Assembly (NCBI GenBank): GCA_021399435.1 | Contig: JAJTUP010000024.1 | Span: 868,001-932,000 of the forward strand | Length of the DNA: 64,000 bases | From: Diaporthe sp. PMI_573 | Taxonomy: Eukaryota; Ascomycota; Sordariomycetes; Diaporthales; Diaporthaceae | Direction: 5' to 3' | Part shown: piece after piece, positions 43,823-53,660 of the stretch | How positions within the stretch are numbered: the first letter of the stretch is position 1 | Layout of the letters: the number at the start of each line of letters is the position of its first letter | Notes under the pieces: model-generated | Databases searched by the model: none | What the model saw: the letters and a program-made list of their open reading frames with translations, nothing else | Told to the model about the DNA's origin: nothing | Program-made: the position numbers and the translations under genes

Positions 43823-46552
43823 ATGGAGCTGAGGACTTTCGAGATGCATCACCCAATTCCAAGTCTCTGGCATTTTTCTTTGAAATCTAGTTCCGGGGCG
43901 CCTTTCTCCATGGACGACCTGCTCTACACTGGCCGTAACACGGCCCTCACCATCCTCCCTGTTCTGACTGTCGCCCCGAAGCTTCGTTCGCATTTATTAT
44001 CGAAGAAAACTGCCCCTGCGGATGTAGTTGACTGCAACTTTCCGCGCATCTATACGGCTCTGTCGGTGCTCTTGGTTCTGTCCTACCTTTTAGAGCCCAT
44101 CGTCTTTTCGGCTGAGTCGCTTAGAAGTAGCGGCGAGCTCCCCGACAACGCTGCCGCCGTCTCCAATGTCGCCTTCCTCTGCTGCGTCGTCCTCCGCCTG
44201 GAGACCGCCTCGACCAGAGAGACAGCATTTTCACGGAAGGCCTACGCCACGTTTTGGCTGTATCTCCTCCTCGTCGAGCTTGCTTCGTCGGTCCGCGTCT
44301 TGGTACGGCCCTCGTTGCCGTCGCTGTACGCCTGGCTACTCTTTTCTCTCCCCAGCTTTCGCGCGATTTCTTGTCTTGTTCTCTTTGTTCTCCTTGTTCA
44401 CTCTCATCGTGACGATTACACGCGGGTTCTGTCCGACCCCGAAGATGCCAACAGTACTCACGGTGATGACAACAGTGCCGGTGATGATACCCCCTGATGA
44501 CGTGGACTGTCCGGAGGCTGGTCGAAAGAGAAGTTGAGAAACTCGGCGGATGGCTCCCCTATCTGAAATCATTTCGCGTCTTGCTCAAATTCACATGGCC
44601 ATCAGACCTATGCCTGAAGGCACGCTTCGTCATCACCTTTGTCCTGCTCATGGCAGAACGCATCATTGGTGTCGTCCAGCCGCTTCAGACAGCCAGGCTG
44701 ATCGACGCAATCAACTCGAAGAGAGACCCGTGGACCCAATTCGCAGTCTCCCTCTTCCTCCAGTTCCTGAGGTCAGACCTGTGCCTAGGCTTCTTAACAT
44801 CACTATCATGGGTTGATGTCGATCTCGCTCGTCGAGCCCATCTGAAAACGGGGGTCCAGTCCAAGGTGATGCTTCTGGACTATTTCCACATGCGCTCGCG
44901 GGCTACCGACACCATCACGGCCATCGACAACGCAGGACAGGTGGACAAGCTGCTCGACACTTTCATATTCGGCTTTTTACCCAACGCCGGGACGCTCTTC
45001 TTCGCCGGGTACGGCATGTGGGAACGCTTTGGGACAAGCATGATGTTGATCCTTGTCTGCATGTCTGTCGCTTATTATTGTTGCGAGAGGAAATACGTGG
45101 CCGTGTACCTCAGGCTTTACAGTACATTTGCCGGTGCCAGGGACAGCCAAGAGCGCCGGCGTCAAGATGGCATCCGGGGATGGATTACCGTGTCTGCCCA
45201 CAACATGGTAGGGCGGGAAAACGAGCTCTACGCCGGGGAAGTGAATGAGCTCATGAAGAGGCTGCGCGCGTACAAGTTGTGTGGTGTGTTCTACGCATGC
45301 ATTGACGAGCTGATATTTCAGCTCGCGAACGGCCTCGGCTGGGCATTGGTTATTCTCCGGGTGCTCAATTACGAGGCCACCATTGGGTCTCTGACTGCCT
45401 TTCTCGGGCTTTGGAACGCCCTAATGGAGCCTATATCGTTCTTTAAGTCCTTTGTCACCGGTGCCATGGAAGAACTCAGCGATATGGTTCGCTTGAAGAA
45501 ACTTATGGAGGAGAATCCACGCATCCAGGACGGGGAAAAATGCCTAAGGCCTACCAACGGCCAAGTGCGTCTGGAAAATGTTTCTTTGGCCTATTCGGAG
45601 TCTGAGCAAGCGTCCCTGATCGTCAACAACCTGTCCCTGACCATTGAGGGGGGGACCAAAGTGGCCTTTGTCGGTCCCAGCGGCACGGGCAAGTCGACCA
45701 TCTTCAAGCTCGTGTCGCGGCAGCTCCTCCCGACGAAAGGGCGCATCTTCATCGACGGCCAGAACATTGCTGCCGTCTCCAAGGACTCGTGAGTCAACCT
45801 GTTGGACCACGCCCCGTGGAGAATTTGCACATTAACCCACCCTTAGCCTACACAATGCTGTCGGCATGATGGTACAGGATCCACACATCTTCGACAGAAC
45901 CGTTCTGTTCAATATCCGTTACGCAAAGCCGGATGCCACCATTGATGAGGTCCATGCGGCCTGTAAGAGTGCCGGCATCCACAAGACCATCATGGGTCGC
46001 CAGGGCGGATACGACGCCTTGACGGGAGCAAACGGAGCGTACGTCCCACAGACCGCAAGCCAAGCATGCTCGGAGGGAGCCTCCCTTCTAATACGGGTGT
46101 AGGAACTTTTCTGGCGGCGAGCGCCAGCGCCTGCTGCTTGCTCGCTTGTTCCTCCTAAAGCCCAAAATTGTACTCATCGACGAGGGCACCAGCGCCCTTG
46201 ATTCCCAGACCGAGTCCGACATCAAGCACAGCATCTCAAGGGAGTTTCCCAGCAGCACGGTGATCATCATTGCGTATGTTTGTTCCACACCTGACACTAA
46301 CTGATTCGTGACTGGTACGTTTGCTAAGATGTCGTGCTGGCGTCCCTATTTGGCAGCCACCGGCTCTCTTCCATCAGGAACGCTGATCGGATCATTGTCC
46401 TTGACCATGGCTGCAAGATTGTGGAAGATGGCACTCACGACAACCTGGTGGCCCAAGAGGGCGAGTACGCTGGGTTCTGGAAAATGCATCTCGGGATTGA
46501 CGACTTGGAGGACACGTCGACCAGTGAGACGCCGCTGATTGACATTGCTTGA
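43823..46552 (+). CDS. ABC half-transporter, HMT1/ABCB-like (TMD0-TMD-NBD)
   Basis: Exons 43823-44480, 44531-45788, 45847-46038, 46103-46273 and 46357-46552 encode 824 residues. Order: an N-terminal hydrophobic TMD0-like region ([44 protein letters not shown]), a six-helix ABC_membrane domain beginning [20 protein letters not shown], then the ATPase. In the ATPase are Walker [11 protein letters not shown]-loop [15 protein letters not shown], signature FSGGERQ (usual LSGGERQ), Walker B KIVLIDE followed by GTSALD, and H-loop HRLSS. All ATPase elements are intact. This layout matches fungal vacuolar or mitochondrial half-transporters related to heavy-metal tolerance HMT1; location and substrate are inferred. 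The intron at 44481-44530 (GTGATG donor) is the least certain junction. ATG 43823 is the first true ATG, but an upstream exon is possible. Confidence 0.87.
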
Positions 46553-47808
46553 GTAAGGTGGAGAGGCTGGAGGCAAAAAGGTCTCGGGTTTTTTTTTTTT
46601 GTTCCCCTTCCACATAGCCTTACGAGTCTCACCGCGATCTCTTCGAACGGCTTCATGTTGTTGCACTATCTAAAAAAAAACAGCGTACTCAGTCTGTTGG
46701 AACATTCGGGTTGGATGGATAGCTGGGAAGTCTACCCGAACGGACTATGCTTACTTTCCTTCAATAACACTATGCCCATGCTGAAATGTTCTATATTGCT
46801 TTAGCTGTTTCCCGTTTGCAAATATAGTAATCGTTCTTTAATTTTTGCCCCCCTCACCGTCCTCCTAGATGAGGTATGGGGTCCGGAAAGGTTTAGTACG
46901 TCTCTTAGCGTCTTATCGGCCCTGCCATGTCGCCCTTCTTCTACCTTTCCCAGCCACCCTATGATCAAACATTCTTCCAGTCTTGATCCCAAGGACATCA
47001 TACGTTTAGTGCGGTAGTCTATGGCACGGCGGGAGAGGACTAGCGTTCATGTGAGATGAGTCGCACGGGAGCACGTGAATCATAATTCATCGGATACCAT
47101 GAAATGAAGCTGACGGCAAAGTGCGTGGTGGCCATTGCCGCAAAGCAGAAGAGGTATACAGCAGTTCTGTCACGCAAGAGCCGGCGTCTGCCTCAGCTGA
47201 AAATCTCGACTTAGCTCCGAGGCGCCGGCGAACAGGTGTCCAGTCATGATCCAACCTTGCAAGTCATGGACAGGGAATCGGCATCACGGACGAATCTTTC
47301 AGTGTACGTGAACAGTGGTTGGGGGCCACACTTGGATGCCGCTGAGCAAATTGACCAGTTCCCAGCTACATTGGGAACGACTGCCGTACGAGACGTCGCC
47401 AGTCCTGATCTAGACTCAAAAACGGGCCACAGGATGCGAAGCCATCCACACCCTCTCTCCCTTTTGCTTTGCACGCGCCGCCCACTCGCAGAAATGCTCC
47501 ACCTAAATGAGACCCCACCTGGCAATAATGTGGGGCGCCCGCTGCATTTCCCCTGTCCTTTAGAACACGGAGATGGTGTACATAGAAGGCGCATGGATCA
47601 TGGCTGAAGACATGAGAGTGAAAGAACGACTGGACTAGCGGGCGGGGAGTGCGCGGGCAAGTACGGGCAGGTGCTTATACCAGCCGTGGTTATTATGCAG
47701 CAGTGGTACCAACACAGGAGACGAAAATGATAAATTGCGCTTCATTCCCAACAGTACCTATCTCCTTGGTCAAACCAAACTGCTGCACACCAACCCTTCT
47801 TTGACATC
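46553..47808. other. Gene-free region, 1.25 kb
   Basis: Homopolymer T and A runs follow the ABC gene (46589-46601 and 46672-46681). A CT-rich leader precedes the next gene. No other feature was seen. Confidence 0.5.
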
Positions 47809-49446
47809 ATGAGTCTCACTCAAGAACAAATCACTCTCTTCAACCTGGCGCTCAAAGACCGCCAGAACGTCCCTTTTTGTATAATTCAAGCTTTACACGA
47901 CATGCGCCAGGCCGAAAAGAACTCAGTAGAACGAATATTTTTCGAGCATGGCGGGGTGTCGGTCTTTGCGGCCTATATGTTTGCCAAATCGATGAACAGC
48001 CACCGCGCCCAAGCTCGAGCCAGGACTGTAAAGGAGTTCCAGCTCTTGGTCGAATCCCTCAATGGCTTATCTGTCGAAGCTCTACAGGCAGCTGCGGTCC
48101 AGCTGAAGGGGATGATGATTGGGCTCTACAAAGTGCGCATAGAGCAGATGATCGACGCATCTCGCTCCCGCGCAATCAAAGAGTCTCGACTGCCAAGGGC
48201 TCCCTCTAATGGGGCAGAAACTGAGAAAAGTGAAGGCGACACGGGTTTGAACGACTCTCATGAGGACCGCAACATACCAGCTGCCAGTGCTGGCCTTCCG
48301 TCAACACCACCAACCTTAGATTCGAAACAGATCACTCTACTTCAGATGGCTATCCAAAGCCGCAGGAAACTCCCACACCAATGTACGAAGGCTTTGAAGC
48401 AAGCCTCAAAGGCCAACATCAAGACGACAGAAAGTATCTTCTTTGAATATGGCGGGTTGGTGGCTTGTGCGGCCTACATTCTTACCAAGTATGAGTCGTG
48501 CATGAAAAAAGCCAAGGACAAGGCCGGCCGAGTGCGCTTGCTCCATCTCCTCGAGGAGCTACCCGTTGAAGCTCGTCAGTCAGCTGCGCTTCAACTGGCG
48601 GCGGCGATGGAGCCAGACAAAGAGCAGATCGCGCGGGTGGTCGGGAAAGCTTGCAACTCCAAGTGGTACGCGCAGAAATCTCACCACAGGCGCCCGACGA
48701 CTCCCTCCGAGGAAGCTCAAAAGGACGCCAGCTTGCGCAAGCCCAATGAGTGCCGCAACACAGTGGACCTTCCGCCTACGCGACAAACCTCGAGCGAGCC
48801 AGCATATCAAGCCTCGGATCACTCTGTATCGCATTCACGGCATGATGACATCCCGCAATCGCCGCCGCAGGACGCCCCACAACTTCATAATCACAGTGAG
48901 CCACTGCTCTCTTCATCCAGCGCCAATAACGACGAACATAAATTCACGAATGCTTCTATTGCCGCCTGCAACGACGTCTTCCCCGATCACCTTGTGGAAG
49001 CGATTAAGCGGAATTCCGAGCAGGGCCACACGTCCGCGAATGTGACCATCACGTTTCCGCATGGCAACAATTGGAGGGCTCTCCTAAGCATTCAAGTGAC
49101 GTCAAACAAGATCGAACATATTGCTTGGGAGCTGTTCAGGGTTCGCTTGAAGGACGAGGCTGGATTCCGATTCGCATGTGCAGGGCTGGCGCGGGTATTT
49201 CCCGGACCGAATTTCAGCCTTAGGTACTGCCATCTTGAGCCTATCCTCCACATGTTTGGAGAACATATGGAAGCCGCGATCTCTGCCAATCCAGTATACC
49301 AGCAAGAGCGCCTGAGGCATGATAATTACACAACCTGTATCATGATGAATGTGCCAATAGCTGTGGACAACTGTGCTACTATTCTGATCTCGCTTCACCG
49401 AAGGGAAGGGGCACACGTGAAGGATCTTCTGTTCCCGCCTGCCTAG
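47809..49446 (+). CDS. Hypothetical protein with an internal helical duplication
   Basis: A single-exon, 545-residue protein. Residues ~5-115 and ~172-282 are two copies of one helical module: QITLFNLALKDRQNVPF ... VERIFFEHGGVSVFAAYMFA against QITLLQMAIQSRRKLPH ... ESIFFEYGGLVACAAYILTK, each closing with LSVEALQAAAVQLKGMM or LPVEARQSAALQLAAAM. A Ser/Pro/His-rich linker (~290-400) is followed by a separate C-terminal domain (SANVTITFPHGNNWRALLSI ... CIMMNVPIAVDNCATILISL). No family was recognised. The repeat module may bind nucleic acid or protein; this is a guess from helical, charged composition. The start has an upstream CT-rich leader. Confidence 0.75.
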   Translation: MSLTQEQITLFNLALKDRQNVPFCIIQALHDMRQAEKNSVERIFFEHGGVSVFAAYMFAKSMNSHRAQARARTVKEFQLLVESLNGLSVEALQAAAVQLKGMMIGLYKVRIEQMIDASRSRAIKESRLPRAPSNGAETEKSEGDTGLNDSHEDRNIPAASAGLPSTPPTLDSKQITLLQMAIQSRRKLPHQCTKALKQASKANIKTTESIFFEYGGLVACAAYILTKYESCMKKAKDKAGRVRLLHLLEELPVEARQSAALQLAAAMEPDKEQIARVVGKACNSKWYAQKSHHRRPTTPSEEAQKDASLRKPNECRNTVDLPPTRQTSSEPAYQASDHSVSHSRHDDIPQSPPQDAPQLHNHSEPLLSSSSANNDEHKFTNASIAACNDVFPDHLVEAIKRNSEQGHTSANVTITFPHGNNWRALLSIQVTSNKIEHIAWELFRVRLKDEAGFRFACAGLARVFPGPNFSLRYCHLEPILHMFGEHMEAAISANPVYQQERLRHDNYTTCIMMNVPIAVDNCATILISLHRREGAHVKDLLFPPA

Positions 49447-50415
49447 CTAGCAATGAATATTCGTGCCCCATCATCCCTCTGTCTGATATCTAACGACGCC
49501 ACCCTTTCCACCGATGCAAAGCCAGAGTCTGTGTCGGCTAGCACGATGGCTTGTCCATCGCTTGTTTCGTGTTGTTTAATCGGGAAGTCGCATTACCGGA
49601 CTTGCAGAATGAAGCACTAGCGCCAATAGATAGTCTGCCCAACAACCCATTACGCTGAAGATTCCGCATGGAATAGGTCAAATTTTGGGTCAAGAGACTC
49701 AATCTGGAGGGACTGGCCATAACTACACCTTCAGGCCACCATCAACAGCGGTCCATCAGCTCTGCTGGGACTAGGATCAAGGGCTCGCGCGGTAGATGCC
49801 GACCCATGCTTCAGCAGCAGTGGAGAAGGCAAAGGGGTTGTGGTAGGAACCTTGGAAGGGGCCCCATGGTGGAAGGAAGGGGGAGGAAGAGGATCCCACT
49901 GGGAGGGAGGGACTCTGCACACCGCTGGCCTTGCATAATGCTGCCTCCTTCTGGCCCACCCCTGCCATCAACGTGGTCAATCTGGAGATCTTTCCGACTC
50001 TGGCCTCTATTTTTGTTTTCTCAACGTCCCCCGCGCCATCCGCTCCATTGGTGTCCTCCAGCTGGCCTGATCCCACACAAACCCCGCGATCTACTGCGCA
50101 CATTCTGCGCAGATGGTCACCCCTGGGTGGCGAAGCGACCCATGCTTTCCAGGTTACTTTTAAGGTGGGGCATTAATTGGATGCCTATGTAGACGTCAGA
50201 TCTGAGGAGGCGGAAGCCAGGGTTCTACGTCCCGGTGTGGAAGGTCGTCACGCACCTGTGCAATGGTCTGACTCTGAAGTTCACCACGATTGGCCTAGGA
50301 CGGCTACTTCCACCCGCCCAGCAGAGATCATACCCACTCCCACGGTGCCCATGGCTTCTGAACACTCAGGTGCTCCCAACTGCATAGAGACGCAGGTAAT
50401 ATTGATAGGCGGAGG
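49447..50415. other. Gene-free region, right part in a dispersed repeat
   Basis: No gene is supported. From about 50096 the sequence belongs to a dispersed repeat family (second copy at 54.16 kb), into which the hAT element has inserted at 50416-50423. Confidence 0.55.
50096..50345 (+). repeat. Dispersed repeat, copy 1 left part
   Basis: Aligns in direct orientation with 54163-54435: CTGCGCACATT.TGCGCAG, CCATGCT.TCCAGGTTACTT, GAGGCGGAAGCCAGGG, GGAAGGTCGT.ACGC, AGATCATACCCAC. The family is rich in TGCGCA blocks. It continues right into sequence shared with the inverted copy at 58.1-58.4 kb. Confidence 0.8.
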
Positions 50416-50423
50416 GTTCACAT

Positions 50424-53400
50424 CAGTGATGTTATTGGATTGGATTGGAGCTGGATCCGAGCCTCGATCCAATCCAGTCCAGACGTGGGGACAGGCAGCC
50501 TCCAGGATATCCAGAACCGATCCAGTTCATATTTTTACCCTTTTGGGACAATCAATGAGCCGCTGAATAAGCAGACTTGGAGTAGAACTGTTCTTGTCCT
50601 TGGGTTATGACACCACCTAACTACGGAGCTCATGTTCTCTAGCAACTTGCGTCTCCAGTATGTTCTTCTCGCTTCCATCATCTTCGCCGCCTTCCTCTCC
50701 CTCACCCAGCCCATCCGCCCCAACTGTACTCCCTGCCTCACCCTCCATCAAACCGATGGCAGAGTCATCAAATGCCTTCTGCTCCGGGCGACCATACCAA
50801 GCTCGTAAGCACTCGCTGGCTTCAATGACGTCCATCCGGAGCCGTGAGCGATGATCTGTAAGGAGGAGCTTGGCGCTGCTAAAAAGGCGCTCACACTCAT
50901 CCGACATGGGAGGCAGGGCTAAAACGTCCAGCGCCATACGAGCTAGGTCCGTCTGCGAGTGGTAGCGCTCATTCCAGTACTGGATGGGGTCGAATTCCTC
51001 GTCATCATTAAGGCCGATAACGTCAGCGGTGATAAACTCATTGTAGTGATCCGTTGAGGGCAGTTCGGGGCTTGAATTAGGGTCGAGGTGGTGTAGTTTG
51101 AGACGCTTGTGGTTTCTCACTGAAGTAAACGATTTCTCTTTCGGTTCTGTGGCCTTAAAGACGTGGGTAGGAACTGGCGCGCCGTGGGCGAACTTGCCTT
51201 TGTATTCGTCAACCCAGAGCTCCTTAACTGCTCCAACAGCAGCTTGGATCCAGGCACGCTTATCATCACTGCCATTCCAAACCTGATAGTACCATTGGTT
51301 CTTAAGGCTTGGATTCAACGATATGGCGGCGTAGTAAGCGGGCGATTCATCGGCCTTGTTGTAGTACTTCTCGCATTTCTGCCAGGCAACTTCTGCAGCC
51401 GCAGCAAGCCAGTTATAGTCGTCGAATTCGTTCTGCTTATCCTGTCTATTCGGGCCACGCTTCCGCATTGCGTCTTCGGCGAGCTGTTCAAACTTTCGCT
51501 GAGCAAGGTGGATTTCGTCTATAAGCCAGTCTAGCGATTGAAAATGATCTGCAAGAGTCCACTGTCTGCCTTCGTTCATTACTGTGGCCTCGTAGAATGT
51601 CTCGAGTTGGTCATGGAGGTGTCCGAGTTCGTCCCATTGCCGTGGGCTGAGGCGTTGGTCCAGGACGTCTCTGTCGCTTCGTGGAGGCTCATATTGATCG
51701 CAGAAGAGCTGGATACGTTCTTTGACATTAAGAGCGCGTCCAATCGATAAGAAATAAGAATTCCAGCGTGTAGACTGACTTTGAACAAGCTGCAACAAAC
51801 TCCAACGTCAGTACTGAAACCGGAAGTGTAGGACGCCGCGACTACCTTGCGACGCGCACTAGGGGGGCTTACCTCCAATCCGTCAAATGCAGCCAGATCG
51901 CCGCCAATTTGTATTGATCTGAAGAATTGGCGCCGTTGAGGGCTAGCTCTAATGTATCGTACGATATTATGGAGCCTCCCGATTGCACCGCGCTTCTTCC
52001 ACAGCTCACGAATCCGTGTGTAGTCCCCTTCTCGATACGCAGAGTCCAGATCCTTGCAGGTCTTCGCAGCATCCTTTCCCATAATAAACGCCTGGGCGCA
52101 GAGATTGACGATATGGCCAAAACACCGAAGGCGTCGTCGTACGCGATGTTTCCTGCTCATGTGCGGGTAAAGAGCCTGCAGGACCAGGTCGATGCAGGCA
52201 TCATTCGAACTTGCATTGTCTGCCATGAAATAACCGATCCGGCCACTGATCCCGTAGTCATCAAATATATGTAGGAGGGCATCTGCCATATTCTCACCTG
52301 AATGTTCGCCAACCAGTTCGCGAAGAGCCAGAACAACCGTTCTTCTCTTGCCGCTTCTGTTGATAAAGTGCGCGACACATCCAAGGATAGCCTGATAGTT
52401 CGGTGACGTCCATAAATCGAACGATATCGATATATTGCTGTGGGCCGCTTGCATTTCTTGACGCAGGCTGTCCTTTCGTGCCTCAAAGGCCTCTATTATC
52501 CATCTGCGAATCACTAGTCTCGCCTTTGGAAGGAGTGTTGTCAGGCCAGGGAAAACATAGAAGAGGAGTTCGCGAAAGTATAGGTTCTCGATTTGAAAGA
52601 AGGCGATGTGACAATAGACGATCCATCGAATCAGAAGTTCCTTGAACTCGTCAAATCGGCGTTTGAATACAACGGTGGATATGTTGTTGAAGTCGACAAT
52701 TGATGGCTGCGATGGGTGGCGCTTTGGATGTCTGTGCTCACCAGTCTCCCTATCGATTTGGTGTTTCGATTCCAGGTGGTCTAAGGCAGTACAATTGCCC
52801 TTGCCGGAAATAGGAAGTCCCTGTTGGCGCTGCTGCTGTTCGCACAGATAACAGTACCAGAACCTCTTCGTCGGGTCCTGCTTGAGTTGTATGTCTTCAC
52901 CATACTGCCAGACGACTGATGTCCTTTTCTTGGTGTGCTTTTGGGACTTTGCCACAACAGAGTAGCGTACATATTGCTTCCCATTCAGCTTGAATTCGTC
53001 GGGTTCGATCAGGGTTCCGTCGGGGTCGTTTGGGCGAGGACTAATATATGTTGGAGCAAGAATAACTCTGTCAGAATCAGGACGGCGACCGCTGGCAGCA
53101 CCGAAATAGCTGGAGATAGTGGCCATGGTGTAGCTGGTGAGTGGACTGTTCAGACACGTCTGCCACAGTAGAAGGACTGCTGAAGTCGCGAGCGACGCGT
53201 TTGCCTCCATGCTTTTAATAGCGTAGCAATCTGCACGCGTTGGATGTTAACCCAATAGCGGAACGATAGTTCGCGCGTCGTGTCGTGGTCTGCGACGGCA
53301 GCTGCGACGGGAGACTCCTCATGACCACTCAATTAGGCTTAGCTCTTGCCTTATCAGGTTAGACCATTGGAGCTCCAGGAGCTGGTTGCCAATCAATCCA

Positions 53401-53496
53401 ATCCAGTCCAAATCTTCGAGAAACCCAAATCCAGTCCAGCCATTTTCCGACAAATCCAGTCCAATCCAAATTGCCTCCAATCCAATAACATCACTG
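50424..53496 (-). mobile_element. Complete hAT DNA transposon
   Basis: A 3073-bp element with perfect 21-bp terminal inverted repeats (50424-50444 and 53476-53496, starting CAGTGATGTTATTGGA), 8-bp target duplications, and one uninterrupted two-exon transposase gene on the minus strand. Subterminal regions carry many copies of AATCCAGTCC and CCAATCCA in both orientations, as expected for transposase binding sites. Everything needed for mobility appears present. Confidence 0.96.
50617..53126 (-). CDS. hAT-family transposase
   Basis: Exons 51873-53126 and 50617-51789 (GTAAGC donor, TTGCAG acceptor, phase 0) encode 808 residues. A BED-like zinc finger is visible (FWYCYLCEQQQ ... CTALDHLESKHQ). 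The RNase-H core has FDLWTSPNYQAILG and YFMADNASSNDACIDL, and RLRCFGHIVNLCAQAFIMG marks the inserted helical domain. STRWNSYFLSIGRAL follows at the start of exon 2. The C-terminal dimerisation domain is canonical (YWNERYHSQTDLARMALDVL, ALPPMSDECERLFSSAKLLL, SRLRMDVIEASECLRAWYG), with an added Glu/Gly-rich tail. No stop or frameshift is seen. The frame also has an ATG at 53210, which would add 28 residues; MATISSYFG at 53126 resembles usual starts in the family. Confidence 0.94.
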
Positions 53497-53504
53497 GTTC
53501 ACAT

Positions 53505-53660
53505 GCGGGAGATGTACTCCACTGCGTGGTCAGACATTATGCAGACACCAGGACGGTAAGCACAGGCCTGCGCAAATCAAAGCCTGCGCAGGCTGCGTTT
53601 ATCCACTTCCTTGCAGCGGATCGTCTTGACTTCTGCCTTGCCTCTGGTGGAGATTTATGT
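53505..53660 (+). repeat. Dispersed repeat, copy 1 right part (beyond the hAT insertion)
   Basis: Continues the repeat interrupted at 50423. TACTCCACTG.GTGGTCAGA, ATTATGCAG, CCTGCGCAAATCAA.GCCTGC, GTTTATCCACTTCCTTGCAG and CTCTGGTGGAGAT all align with the reverse complement of 58133-58282. Confidence 0.85.

Larger units (their letters stand above)
50416..53504. repeat. 8-bp target-site duplications of the hAT element
   Basis: GTTCACAT occurs directly outside both ends of the hAT element, at 50416-50423 and 53497-53504. Eight bases is the length expected for hAT transposition. Confidence 0.95.
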
